From NCBI GenBank assembly GCA_023079485.1, contig CM041090.1, forward strand, positions 7,252,519 to 7,316,518: DNA of 64,000 nt. The letters run 5' to 3'. The position numbers and the translations under genes are program-made. The number at the start of each line of letters is the position of its first letter. Positions within the stretch are counted from its first letter, which is position 1. This document shows, one piece after another, positions 1-12,009 of this stretch. The notes beneath the pieces are model-generated. The model was not told where the DNA came from, made no database searches, and worked only from the letters and a program-made list of their open reading frames with translations. Source of the stretch: Archilochus colubris (taxonomy: Eukaryota > Chordata > Aves > Apodiformes > Trochilidae).

Positions 1-514
1 CTCTCATGAGACCTCATCTGGAATACTGTGTCCAGTTCTGGAGCCCCAACACAGGAAGGACATGGAACTGCTGGAGCAAGTCCAGAGGAGGGTCATGAAG
101 ATGATCAGAGGGCTGAAGTATCTCTGCTGTGAAAACAGAGAGTTGGAGTTGTTCAGCCTGGAGAAGAGAAGGCTCTGGGGAGACCTTACAGCAGCCTTCC
201 AGTACCTGAAGGGCCTACAGGAAAGATGGGGAGGGACTTTTTACAAGGACATGTAGTGATAGGATGAAGAGTAATGGTTTTAAGCTGAAAGAGGGTAAAT
301 TTAGATTGGACATTAGGAAGAAATTCTTCACTATAAGAGTGGTGAGACACTGGCACAGGTTGCCCAGGGAAGCTGTGGCTGCCCCCTCCCTGGAAGTGTT
401 CAAGGCCAGGTTGGATGGGGCTTGGAGCAACCTGGTCTGGTGGGAGGTGCATGCAGGGGGGTTGGAGCTGGATGAAATTTAGGGTCCCTTCCAACCCAAA
501 CCATTCTGTGATTT
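1..514 (+). mobile_element. CR1 LINE 3' fragment, cut by the window edge
   Basis: This is a non-LTR retrotransposon relic of the CR1 type. It begins in the last codons of the reverse-transcriptase ORF2 (the stretch reading as leucine-glutamate-glutamine-valine-glutamine-arginine-arginine near 70-100) and runs through the 3' untranslated region. The typical phrase for a tract rich in 'cactggcacaggttgccc' is at 347-364, followed by the 'ttccaaccc' box near 489. It ends in 'attctgtgattt' at 503-514, the remnant of the CR1 3' octamer repeat. The reading frame is broken and there is no intact ORF. The same subfamily occurs again at 53637-53914. The true 5' end lies left of the window or was lost by 5' truncation. 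Confidence 0.93.
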
Positions 515-3500
515 AGTGCTCACACACACCCCAAAGCTGATGCCTGCCACAGCCACCCAGGCAGAGCTTTCCTCAGGCTCTAAACCTCTCAGATGCTGGG
601 GAAGCTTTACTACTACCCTTACAGACTATATCACAGGTGCAGGAACTCATTTGTTTTACATCCTAGAGGTGATAAAATGATCTGGGCTTTGGTAGGCTTG
701 TCCCCTGGAAGAGTAAGCAGCTGTTTCATACAACACAGCAGTGACTCTCGGGACAGCACAAGCAGGAGCAGCCTCTGGGTGGCTGGGGCAGGGCTGACAA
801 AGGGAGAACTGGGCTGCTGCTGCTGCCAAAGGAAGCACCTTGGATGCCAAAAAGCCTTGAGGTTGCTTGTTCTCAGGGTCCAAACAGTTGCTGGTTTAGG
901 CCAAATCTAAGACCGTCTTGAGAAAAAGAAGGGCTGCAAGACAAAAGGTAAATCCCCAGGCTTTTTATCTTCACACTCACTACCACTGGTGCTGGCTTCT
1001 CAACAAGCTTCTGTGAGAGGAGAGGTGCAAGTCCCAAGACATCCTGGATGCTGGTTATGGGAACACTCCACCCTGCTTCACTCCACCTTCTAACATTTTT
1101 TGGGAAAGGCCACAGGTATCTCCTCCCCTTAGTGAGGTGATGCAGGGCTGGGGATGAGCTGGTGTGGGAAGCTGGCAAGTAAGAGGAGACCCAAAACATG
1201 GATCTCGTTGTGGCTGGAGTAAACACAGGAAAGGGGAACATATACCTGTAGTATGGGAGGTATATATGGGAGTATATATGTATGGGGTATATATGGTAGC
1301 CAAAAAAGGAATTTGTATGGTCGGAGCATGTAAAACAGGCAGCTCAATGTCACCTTTTCCAAACAACTTTTGGGAAAGTTGGATGTCACCTGACTCCAAG
1401 CACTTTCCGCAACTTACATGTTTAATTGCTGTGCTGCCCATCACCTTGGCTGCTGCAGCACAAGCCAGTCCTGAGGGTTCCTCACAAAGAGGACCCAGCT
1501 GTGTCTGGGTGGCTGCATGGTGCTGACTCCTCTGCATCTTCTGTGTCTGTCCCACAGAGACATTGGCAGTGCAGACCTTCCTCCCTGTACTCCCTCCAGA
1601 TCTTGTAGTGAGCATCCCAGTTTCCTGTTGGGGGTGAATGGTGTGATGCATAATGCTCTGTGGACGTGAACCTGCACCTGCCTGATGTACTGGAGAGCAC
1701 AAGAGAGCAACTCCTGAAAAAGCACTCCAGATGTCATTTCAGGTAAGGAGGCTGTGTAGAAGGTGCATTAAGCTCACCTGAGCCATTCTGAAGGCACCTC
1801 AGCTGGCTGGCCCAGTCACCTGCTTTTTAGGTGAGTGTGAAAGCCACATTCGCCCTGTATAGTAAGGCAAAAGCCCCTTCGAGCCCATTTTCTTACTGAG
1901 ACAGGTTGTGATTTGTCTCTCTTGTATTTTCTCTCCAGGGTGCCCCATCCCTTGTGCTGCTCAGCTCATGCTCTGCTGAGCAGGCAGCTGGGGCCAACCA
2001 CCCTGTCAGGACCCTGCAACATGGAAACAGGAATTTTGCTTGTGCTAAGTGGTGGCCAGATGAAGAGATGGAAAAGAGACAAATAACAGAGCAAATGTGA
2101 TCCTAGCATCACTGAATCCTGCCTCCAAAGGGTCCCTCAGAGCACTGCACTGACACCACACCATTTATTTTAGTGCCCTCTTTCACTGGTAATTTCAAAT
2201 CTGTGAACACAGACACCTCAGGAGAATAACCCATGGGGGCTGCTGCTTCTGCATCCTGACAGGATGAGGAAGGATGTATATACAGATATTTTGAATGCAG
2301 AATCTGTTGAATGTTATAATTCCAGAGTAGCACTCCTACTCTTTGAGACATACTATGCAGTTGGTTGCTAAGTTTATTACCCACTTTGTTATCATCTCAT
2401 CTCTGAAAAGTAGCAGCTTTAGGGTTTTTCTGCAAAAACTTGGGGGTTTTTTCTAAGGTTGCACTTGACTACTTTCAACAAACTGAACTAAGTTGCCTTC
2501 TCATGAGAAGTCTGATGGGGGACCTGTTTTAATCAGTCAGAAAATTCATCATTGTGTAAGCAGAGGAAGAGGTTGAATTAGTGTTAGTGAGAGATCTATG
2601 AATGGTCCTGGAAAAATTTATTACTATTACTTTAACTCCAAGAGGTTACTCTGGGGCTTGGCTTTTTCTCCTCAGCTCTAGAATATTTCTGGGTGGAGTG
2701 CTGTGTGATTAATATATCAGTTTTTCTTTTTTTTTTTTATTCTTTTTTTTTTTTCAAATAAATCTAATTATTTGCTCTTTCCATGCAGGAAATTGAATAA
2801 AATTATAGGCATCACTCATTCACCCTTTTATAATTCATATAATATTAACAAGACAATGTCCTGATGGTGAAGCAAACAGTATGTTTGGCCCTGGGCAGTC
2901 AGTAGAGTAGAAGAAAATGGAAGTATCTGATCAAATTACTCATGTTCCCAAAGAAATAATTTTTAGATGATGATGATGCTAATTATCCACTCCTTGCCTT
3001 GTTCTGTCTAGGTTGTTCCAAGCAATGGGAAATCAGAGTGGTGAAGGAGTGATCCTGCATAGGGGCTGTGCCTGGTACTGATCACGAGGATGCCACTGAG
3101 GCAGTGGGCTGGGTAAGCCATCAAGGTAAGTGCTTGGTAATCTTGTACATATCTTGGATTCTTCTATAGGTTTTAAAGCATGTCACCACATACATCTTGA
3201 ATTATATATGAATAGCTGCTCAGACACAGTGTCTGTGTAACCACAGTGTTACCCACCTGCCTAAGAGCTGTCAGCTCTGCCAGATGGGAACCGTCTGCTC
3301 CTGCACAGCCCATCTGCAGTCTCTGCCTTCCTCCTGTATCAGAGATCCCAGTTACTGCCCCACTGGGGTGGCCACCATCCCAGCAGAAGAGCTGGCCCTG
3401 CTGTAGGATGAGGAAGAACTTGGGAATGAGTAGCCCATGGGGAAGAGAGGGCTTCTACCCCCCCCTCCCTGCCCTGGACATCCTCCTGGGGTGTTCAGGA

Positions 3501-3629
3501 ATACCTTGGGCCAGGTACCACCCCCAGAACAGCAGCACAGGGAGTCTTGGACAGCTGTGGTCACAGGTCACTGGGGAGGATTCACCCCATCACAGGGACC
3601 TGGCTGGGGTCTGCTGAGAGGGAAATGCT
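515..3629. other. Intergenic DNA without recognisable gene
   Basis: No exon, RNA gene or known repeat is recognisable here. There is an imperfect TATATGGG-rich stretch at about 1250-1302 and a T-rich tract at 2721-2754. A 215-codon minus-strand frame (1055-1702) crosses the TATATGGG stretch, has no domain I recognise and is treated as chance. Confidence 0.6.
2721..2754. repeat. T-rich tract
   Basis: Nearly uninterrupted T with two C and one A interruptions. It is a simple low-complexity tract with no visible retrotransposon body attached on either side. Confidence 0.9.
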
Positions 3630-4100
3630 TGTGGTCTGTTCTGGAGCCTTCAACACAGGAAAGACATGGATCTGATGGAGTGGGTTCAGGGGAGGGACAC
3701 AAAAATGGCCAAGGGGCTGGAACATCTCTCCTATGAAGACAGGTTGAGGGAGCTGGGGTTGTTCAGCCTGGAGAAGAGAAGGCTCTGGGGAGACCTTCCA
3801 GTATCTGAGGGGGCCTACAGGAAGGCTGGAGAGGCTGTTTGTAAGGTCCTGGAGTGACAGGATGAGAGGCAAAAACTAGAGAAGAGTAGATTTAGATTGA
3901 ATGTTAGAAAAAATTATTTACCATGAGGGTAGTGGAAAAATGGAATAGGCTGCCCTCATCCCTGGAGATATTCAAGGTGAGGCTTGATGAGGCTCTTAAT
4001 AGCCTGATGTAGTTGAGGATGTCCCTGCTTACTGCAGGGGGCTTGGACTAGATGACCTTTAGAGACCCCTTCTAACCCCAATCATTCTATGATTCTATGA
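3630..4100 (+). mobile_element. CR1 LINE 3' fragment
   Basis: This is a 5'-truncated CR1 copy in plus orientation. The ORF2 C-terminal remnant is recognisable at about 3650-3800, including 'ttcagcctggagaagagaag' at 3761-3780, which is shared with the copy at the left window edge. The 3' region is partly deleted. The 3' tail is 'attctatgattctatga' at 4084-4100, a two-unit version of the CR1 octamer repeat. Frames are interrupted, so the element is dead. Divergence looks greater than in the 6790-7440 copy. Confidence 0.93.
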
Positions 4101-6354
4101 GTTTGTGCAGGTCCAGTAGTTAAAGACAGATGTGAAGCGCCACTGTAGTGGATCAGTACCAGGGTGAGTGCACCAACACCAGCCTCAGCACAATTCTGGG
4201 TGAGCAGTGATGCTCCTGTCATTCGCTTGGGCAGGCAGGATGGGGGCTTCTGCTCCCAACACCTACCTTCGTGTTCAGGCAGGTGCTGACCCACACGTAG
4301 GCATCCCCCAGTGCTGTCCCCCATGGCCAGCAGGGAAGTGGAGGGCCCTGCCCTCAGCTCAGAGCATACTGACCCTCTAGGGGGATAAAACATCACTGGT
4401 AAGGGCTGAGCCTGGGGATTTTAGAAGTCTGTGGTGAAGCAAAGCAAAGGTGGCCCTTATCTTGTGGAGGTGGACACTGGGCACTGAACATGAACACAGC
4501 CCAAGCCCCTTTCCTCACCTGACTGCAGTGGATTGCAGTCAAGAAACACCAAGTAGGGATCTTCTCTATCTTTATTCCTGCTAGCAGATCTGTAAAGTAT
4601 TGGTGCAGGAGCAGGGATCCTTGACCTACCCATGGGGTCAGTACTCTCTCTCATCCATGCAGGACAACCCCAGCTTCACAAGTGCCACAATACACTACAC
4701 CTTGGCTCAGCAACCCCTTCCCAAGAAGGGTACTCTTGTAGTCCCCAGTCCCAGAGAACTGACCCAGTCTGACCCCATCTCTCTGTTTATTTCAAGTTTT
4801 ATATCTTCAGAAAGACTCCTATCTGGTAATCTTACACCCTACTGCTGAGTAGTAAAATTCCACCAGTGCTAAGCAATATTTCAATGAAGGGACCAAACTT
4901 GCTGTTTGAGTTCAGTTTGCTCTTCACCATTGTGGGAGCAGATATCTCTAAACCTCTCTCAAATATCTCTCTTCTGCATCATGCTTGGAAAATTACATGA
5001 TCTGGACATTATTGGACTAAGAAAATGTGAAAGTCACTGCCTGTCTCTCTGGCCTTCTTCTCTCCATGGGACTAAACCCTATACTCAGCAATTCTAGAAA
5101 GGCTTGGGGCTGGGTGATGGTGGTGATGGCAAAGCACTGAGGCTGTGTGAATGAGGATGTGAAGCAGGGGAAACAGCTAAAGGTAGCTTTGTAGATCCAC
5201 AGGGAAAGGGGCTCTGGGGCTTTTCGAAGCCATCTGCTACTCTTGTTTCCATCTCTGAGTGGTTATGTGGTCACTTTGGCACCTCACCTCAACTTACTTC
5301 TGGGCAAATTTCTACAAAGCTGGGCCAAGAAGGATTTTTCTTACTATGAGAGGCAAATAATGTTAAGTCTGGGACAGGTAAACTTGGCAAGAAGACTGAA
5401 GACAGCATGAGGTCACGGTAGCTTTAGCTTCTGTGTTTATAAGGTTTGGGAAACCCCACCAAAGGTGAAGACTGAGTTCAGGTGTGCAACAGCCTCATGT
5501 CTGCCTGGCCACACAGTTCTCCACTTCCCTCTGAACCCCCTCTCTGGGGCTGCTGCCAGGTGTAGACCTCAGGTTTCAATAACCAGGACAGTTACTGCTC
5601 CCTTCTGCTCATTGTTTCCCACATCCCTCCCACCTCCCTGCCTGTCAGCCTCACAGAAGAAGACAGCTAGGATGAGGTGCAAGGGCAGAGCTGCTGGACC
5701 TCAGCTGCTGGTCCTTCCCCATCTCTGCCATCACAGCCACTTGCTCAGCTGATGTGAACTAAGTCTGAACTCAGGACACTTCCTAGTTAAAAGGAAAATA
5801 TCTTTCTCCTCAACCAGCTCTGACATCTCTTGTCAGCAGCAATTTCAAGGTCACCAGATAACAAAAAAAAACCAAACAGAAAAATCAAACCTAGAACCGT
5901 GCCTGAATTGGAATTGCAGCGCTGGTTCACACGATCTGAGGCAGGAGCAAATCCCTGGGGATGGAGCAGGGGCTGGAGGAGGGCAGTGCGTGCCCAGGGA
6001 AGGGCAGACAGCCACATTCCCCAGCCTTGGCCCTCCCCTGGCCATGGGACAGGTTCCTCAGTCCTCCCCCTGTGGAAAGGCAGTGAGTAAACTACAGAGG
6101 CTTCCTCTGACCCGAGACTGGAAATTTTTTCCCCAGCTGATGTTGCCTCCTCATAGGATTTAGCTGGTTGATACCAGCTCATGTGCATGGGGTGAGACCA
6201 TTTTTAAATGGGTGTTGGAAACTTTTTTTGTGGAGAATTTCCAGCCTGCTTATTGCTTCAGGTGGGAGAAGCCTGGAAGAAAGCCACATGTATGCAAGAG
6301 TCTAGACATGTTTGGTTTCTTTTTGGAATTAAAGAACTGAAGTCCCATAATATG

Positions 6355-6385
<31 letters not shown>

Positions 6386-6789
6386 CCCCAGCATTCATAC
6401 CAAGTAGCCAATATAAACAATTCTCTCACTGCCCTGAAATTTGGAGTTGCTCACAGGATGAAGCAATGACCTACTGAACCTCTGCAAAGGGTAATATTAG
6501 CCTCTGTCTGGTCTGCTGCCTTGGCTGTTTCTCAGGGTGCAGAGGCTGTGCTGTGCTGGTGTCCCCAGGGTGTTTGTGGGGCTGCTGCTGCTCCCATAAA
6601 AGGAGAAGAGCTGTACCATGAAACTGCTGAAGTCCAGGACCTCCCCCTTGCATTTAGATGTCTAACAGACTGGCTGCTCCTCAAAGGCAACAGGTTATCC
6701 CCCTGTGCTTCAGCCCACCTGGAGGACCAACCTCCTGAGGATCCTGGGGTCTGCAGCCAGCATTAGCCCCCTGAAACTGTTGACCACAG
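4101..6789. other. Intergenic DNA without recognisable gene
   Basis: I see no exon or RNA gene. The only clear element is a pure poly-T run at 6360-6385. The segment 6650-6789 reads partly like CR1 ORF2, but similarity is too weak to extend the next CR1 copy into it with confidence. Confidence 0.55.
6360..6385. repeat. Poly-T tract, 26 T
   Basis: An uninterrupted run of 26 T. On the minus strand this is poly-A, but no retrotransposon body is recognisable upstream of it on that strand. Confidence 0.95.
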
Positions 6790-7440
6790 ACAAGAAGATG
6801 ACCATGAGCCAGCAATGTGCCCTTGTGGCCAAGAAGGCCAATGGCATCCTGGGGTGCATTAGAAAGGGTGTGGTTAGTAGGTCAAGAGAGGTTCTCCTCC
6901 CCCTCTATTCTGCATTGGTGAGGCCGCACCTGGAGTATTGTGTCCAGTTCTGGGCCCCTCAGTTCAAGGACAGGGAAGTGCTTGAGAGTCCAGCGCAGAG
7001 CTACTAAGATGATTAGGAGTGGAACATCTCCCTTATGAGGAAAGGCTGAGGGAGCTGGGTCTCTTTAGTTTGGAGAAAAGGAGACTGAGGGGTGACCTCA
7101 TCAATGTTTTCAAATATGTAAGGGGTGAGTGTCAGGAGATGGAGTTAGGCTTTCTCAGTGGTGACCAGTGATAGGACAAGGGGTAATGGGTGTAAATTGG
7201 AGCAAGGAGGTTCAAGTTGAATATTGAAAAATTTTTTTACTGTAAGGTGACAGAGCCCTGGAACAGGCTGCCCAGGGAGGTTGTGGAGTCTCCTTCACTG
7301 GAGACATTCAAAACCCGCCTGGACACGTTCCTATGTGATGTACTCTAGGTGGCCCTGCTCTGGCAGGGGGGGTTGGACTAGATGATCTTTCGAGGTCCCT
7401 TCCAACCCCTAGGATTCTGTGATTCTGTGATTCTGTGATG
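6790..7440 (+). mobile_element. CR1 LINE fragment with ORF2 C-terminal remnant
   Basis: This is the most protein-like CR1 copy in the window. Translation of 6800-6960 gives the conserved CR1 ORF2 C-terminus: '[19 protein letters not shown]', then '[20 protein letters not shown]'. The frame breaks shortly after, near 7007. The 3' part keeps the 'ggttggactagatgatcttt' box at 7371-7390. It ends in three or more units of the octamer 'tgattctg' at 7414-7440. The 5' boundary is approximate, since weak similarity may extend left to about 6680. It is a dead, 5'-truncated copy from a different CR1 subfamily than the copies at 1-514 and 53637-53914. Confidence 0.95.
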
Positions 7441-9908
7441 TGATTCCATCACACTCAAGAGCTGCTGCTCAGGATGGATTTCAAGGTGCCTACAGACACA
7501 TCTGTGACAACTCAGCCCCCAGGCTGAGTCACAGGCAGGTGATTGTTACTTGATCAGAGATCACTTCCAAGGTTGCCAGAGCCCTTACTGCAGGATGGCT
7601 TTCATCCAGGAGTGATGGACTTACTTGTCACAAAATTAAATAATAAGATAAGTGTCAAGGGGACCAGGCAAGAAATTTACTTGCTCTCAAGCATGGATGA
7701 GGACTTACGGTTCCTCTCAAGTTGGTGTAGCTGTTCCTTCAGGCTTCCCTAAATCTTCTTCTTTATTCTGTATCATTGCCTGGAGTGCAGCTGCTGTCAC
7801 TTCTCCAGCTTGTTTTATGCAATTGTATTTTCTTTTCTGGGTTTTCCACGCCTTCAGCTTTGGTTCTGCCCACTTGAACACACTTAGAACTCTATCGAAG
7901 AGGCATCCAAGAAGGAACAACAGAGCAGCGGCCCATGTATTCTACTTGGCTTCAAGCAGAAGAATGGTGCCCAAGTTGGACTCTCACAAAAGTCTGAAAA
8001 TGTTTTGAGTGAAAAGATGTACACAGGAGCCCTGAAAACCACTATACACAAAAGTGATGCCTATCTAAGCTGTCCTATGCAATAAGGAGACTTATTTTTG
8101 ATGAGCAACTGCAACAGCCAAGAATGTGGGGACCATATCTTCCCTATAGTAGTAGGACGAGTAGGAGAGATGTAAGGAACTCCTAAATGGGGAGAATGGA
8201 TTTTTGCCTTTCAGCTAAGCTTTTTTCCTTGCCTCCTAGGACTTAAAGAACAGGCCTTGGGATCTGATCAGGACTTAGAGAAGCAGCCAGGCTGATGACA
8301 CATTTCTAGGCTTTCAGGCCCTTTGGATTCATTTTGCTCTAACTTCACCCACCAAAGCTCCTTTGCAGGCTCTGCAGTGGGTTCTGTTCTTCCTCACATC
8401 CCACCTCAGGTGCATGTAGTGCTGGTGGGTAACCCAAGCACCCGGGTTGATTGATTCCCCATACTCCCTGCGCTCAAAAAGGCAACTCATGGTCCCTTTG
8501 GCCTGAAGGTGCAACCCCAGAACAAGCAGTTAATGCCATTATCATGGCTGAAAATTCCTCGGGTATCTCTCACTGAACTTCATTTCCTGCCTCACTCTGG
8601 CAAAGCTCCCTGTTTCCATGGTGATGATTTATTTCCTTAAATAGTACCCATTCATGAACAATATCACGGGTCCTTCTTTGTTGTTGATTTAATTAAAAAT
8701 AACCTTCTCTGCTCCTGGAGTCAGTCTTGGCTGAAGATGTTGGAGTTGGACTCCAACCTCTCCAATTCTCCCTCACTCCCACCCAGAGATGACCTTTCTA
8801 TTACCCTAACCCTTGGTGTAACCACCGAGGTCTCATCTCAGCCCTTCCTGACCTCTTCTTCTGAGAACCCCCACACAGCTGTGTCTGCAAGGAAGGCACA
8901 GGGAGGAGGAAAGGATGGACAGCTGAGCTCTCTCAGGATTCACTGCACACTCTGGCGTTCATCCAGCAGTGGAAGAGGAGCCTGATGCCCTCCACAGCTT
9001 AGCCCTTGAGCTGTCTGTGCCTCAAGGAAGGAGGCTTATGAGAAAGAGGAGGCCTCCTGAGAACAGCGTGGCCAGTGATGAAATGATCTTTCAGAGCATC
9101 ACTCATCGTTGGAGCCTGGATGTTCAAGTAAGCTGCCAAAAGGGAGCAGTTTCCATCCTCCCCAGTCCTTGGCTTCCAAAGCAGATCTTTCTTTCTGTGA
9201 GCGGAGCAAGGGCTTCTAACCTGAAGACTGGAAACAAAACGAAAAGGAAACAAACTTAAATGTTACACAGCTAAACTAAATATTTGGCATCTGTGTTCAT
9301 TCTATTGCTTAAAAGTCAGAGCAGGCAGCAGGGACTGTTCAGCATTTCTTGGGACACTTTTTCTTGCTTTGCACAAAGAAGGGGGCAGAGTATCTGGTTT
9401 TTCTGCTTCATTTTAAATGCCAGTGCTTAGTTTGTTAATACATCTACATTCCAGGTTTTTTTCACACGCAGTAAAACAGGAACACTTTGGGGTTCTTCTA
9501 GATGGAAGCACATTAGCTTGGATGTTTTTCAGGCAGCAGTAGCAGACATGCACTGAGAGCCTGGATTTCAGCCATCGGAGAGGGAAGTGGACTTTGGGGA
9601 AAGTGAATTCCCATCAACGAAACAAATTTCCCATGCGCTGCAGAAATTTTCTGGCTTGCTGCATTAACTGCAGCCAGCACTGGCTTAGGCTGGGGAAGGG
9701 ACAAAAATACATCTACAAAAGTATAAGAGCAGATGATATAGCCTCATAAATGCTTTTTTTTTTGCTCAGGTGTACAAAACAGCATCCCAGGAATGCCGGG
9801 TTGCTAATCCAGAAGGGCGGATACCAGGAGCATTTCCTTCTGCAATACTCAGGCTGAAAAATCATTTAAAATGATTACAACACCTTTTGAACGAGCAGTG
9901 AAACCCAT

Positions 9909-9918
9909 CCTTATAAGG
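9909..9918. promoter_or_regulatory. Perfect CArG-box consensus (possible SRF site)
   Basis: The decamer CCTTATAAGG matches the serum response factor consensus CC(A/T)6GG exactly and is itself palindromic. ACTN1 belongs to the cytoskeletal genes generally regarded as SRF/MRTF-responsive, but this site lies about 18 kb upstream of the exon. Roughly four such matches are expected by chance in 64 kb, so function is speculative. Confidence 0.25.
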
Positions 9919-11528
9919 TGGGAAAGCTCCGGGTTCTGCTGTTAGAGGAGTGGAATATGAGCACAGCAAGGATTGCTTCACGTGAGCCCCTTATCTCCCA
10001 GATTGGTGATAAAACTGAAGAAGTTCATGTGACATGGGAAGAATTTCTCCCTTATCTAAAGGAAGCCAGAGATATGCGAGTCAGAGGTACAACATGCAGG
10101 ATGGGTTATGAGGAGGAAATGATGTAAACAGGACAGACTGTTTGGAAATCTGCCTGCTTGCTCGAGTGTGACCTATTTTGTGATTTGGAGGATAGTAATG
10201 ACATCAATACAACATCAATTTTAGAAACACTTGCCTGGAAACTTGAGTCTACCAACTGTAGGGCAAAGAGACAAAATCCAAAGTCTTTAGGGATGCTCAG
10301 ATTGTGCCAGACATAGTTTTGACCTCTCTTTGACATTGAATTGGGAGAAAGTGAGGGAGGACTTTGACTTAAGCTTTTCAGTCTATCAGCTATTTGTCAT
10401 TTCCCTCAGGCAATTTTTCCTCAAAGTAGCAGACTCTATGCCTCCTAAAAAACAGTGGGGGAAGATACTGTGCTATCAGAGTGGCTCATTTGCCTCTTAC
10501 TAGACACCCACAAAATTTACCCAGAAGAGATTTGTCAATCATTTAAGCCTTTGTTTTAAAATGGCTTGTTTCCTTTACAAGTAAAGAGGAAAATGCTACT
10601 TCTTAGTGTAAAACATAGGCATGCCAAGTATTAAATTCCAGCTATTTCCTCCATATCCTTTTCCGTGCCTGGCTAGAAATGTCTTGCACAGTTGCAAGAA
10701 GCCCATGTGGTCCTTAGCTTCTCTCAACATGTCACTTTGGAGACTGTGTCTCTACCTGCTCTTTAGTTCATTTTCCCATCAAAACCCTCCTGCTTACATT
10801 TTTCTTGCCACTGCTTCTGAGTATTTCCCATTTTATCCCATTTCCATGGTGTGGAGCAAGGGCAGTGGGCAGCAGGCAGCCCCACCTGCCACCAGTCCCT
10901 TTCCTTGCCCACCAAGTGGCCACCAGTCTCACAATTGTGGCAGATGTACACCCCCTGGGCATTCAAGTGAGAAACCCAGATCCTGCTTACAGCATAGTGG
11001 GCAAGAAGCTTTCTTTTGAAGAGAGCAGAGGTCTTCCACATAGGTGTAAGTTTCCATGGAGGATGCAGGACTTAATGTCTAAAGCCAGACAGACCTAAAC
11101 TCCACTTATTTTTTTGTTGGGAGCACATGACCTGGTGGCCCTGGTATGACCTTCCTCCTCTTCTCTCTCTTCCTCCTTCTCAGAGAAGGTTCTTTTCAGC
11201 CTCCACGGTTTCCTTTTGCCTGGTCTCAGTGCTTTGCCAAAATGCTTCTTAGCCAATCCAGCATGGCATGATGGGTGCTGGAAGCTGGACATCACATCTG
11301 CCCTTGCCCAGACTCCAGCAAACATGGTTAAAAGGCACAGGACCCCTGGCAAAACCAGAGGGGTGTGAGGGAGGGACCACAAGCTCACTTGGGCTCTGAG
11401 CAGCAAGGATCCAGCACACTTTCTGTTGGGTCCAGAGATCTCCAAGGCAAAATGCAGATACCACAAGAAGATGTAACCAGCACTATTTTAGTTGTGGTGC
11501 TATGAGGCCAAGCTGTCTTTCAGACATC

Positions 11529-11560
11529 TTTTTTTTTTTTTTAATTTTTTAAAAATTTTT
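11529..11560. repeat. T-rich / A-T tract
   Basis: Fourteen T followed by alternating A and T runs. Simple low-complexity sequence. Confidence 0.85.
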
Positions 11561-11690
11561 CTCAGTATAGTTTGTCCTTCATGAGGAGCTCAGAGCATGT
11601 TTTTTAAAGAACAGCCCTGGAGTTTTTTTTCACAGACAATGTGGCCTGTAGAAGTGGCATAACACAGCTCAGTGTGACTTGCTTTTTTCC

Positions 11691-11710
11691 AGAACAATGG
11701 CCATTGTTCT
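11691..11710. promoter_or_regulatory. Perfect 20-bp palindrome of two head-to-head SOX-type motifs
   Basis: The sequence AGAACAATGGCCATTGTTCT is its own reverse complement with no spacer. Each half, AGAACAATGG, contains the SOX-family core ACAAT and matches the optimal site reported for SOX9. The two ACAAT cores face each other across four bases, which fits the inverted, paired sites known for SOXE dimers. It is about 16.5 kb upstream of ACTN1 exon 1. Regulatory use is inferred; only the palindrome itself is seen. Confidence 0.4.
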
Positions 11711-11943
11711 TGTGGGGCTGAGGTCAGTTTGGGCTCTTACAAATTGCCATTTTCACATAAACAGGGAAGGGGGGGAGTGGGACTAGAACCTGACTCCTTC
11801 ACTGGGCAGAGCTGCAGTGGTTTCTTCATTGCAAGTGTGACTAAAATGTGGTAAAAACACAATCCATTCTCTCAAGCAGACAGGATGAATCAGAAAGTGT
11901 TAGTGGAATCATACTTTTTTGGGCTCACGAACCTGAACAAAAC

Positions 11944-12009
11944 TGGCCCTGCTCTGAGCCAGTGGTTAGACCAGATGTCCTCTGGGGGTCTTTTCCAACC
12001 TGAATTATC
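11944..12009 (+). mobile_element. Short CR1 3'-end remnant
   Basis: About 65 bases match the terminal CR1 box: 'ggccctgctctgagccagtg' at 11945-11964, then a 'ttagaccagatgtcctctgg' segment and 'ttccaacc' at 11993-12000. The terminal octamer repeat is degenerate. It is an old, strongly truncated copy. Confidence 0.8.

Larger units (their letters stand above)
7441..11943. other. Intergenic DNA without recognisable gene
   Basis: No exon or RNA gene is recognisable. It contains a 10-T run at 9754-9763, a perfect CArG-type decamer at 9909-9918, a T/A-rich tract at 11529-11560 and a 20-bp perfect palindrome at 11691-11710; the last and the CArG box are listed separately. Open frames here are short and unrecognised. 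Confidence 0.55.

Noticed and set aside
264..482. Short open frames at 264-482 and 53647-53844 that look alike
   Set aside because: Both are translations of the CR1 3' untranslated region, not genes.
1055..1702. 215-codon minus-strand open frame, the longest in the window
   Set aside because: It has no recognisable domain, crosses a TATATGGG low-complexity stretch and shows no conserved splice or promoter context. A frame this long is not surprising somewhere in 64 kb read in six frames.
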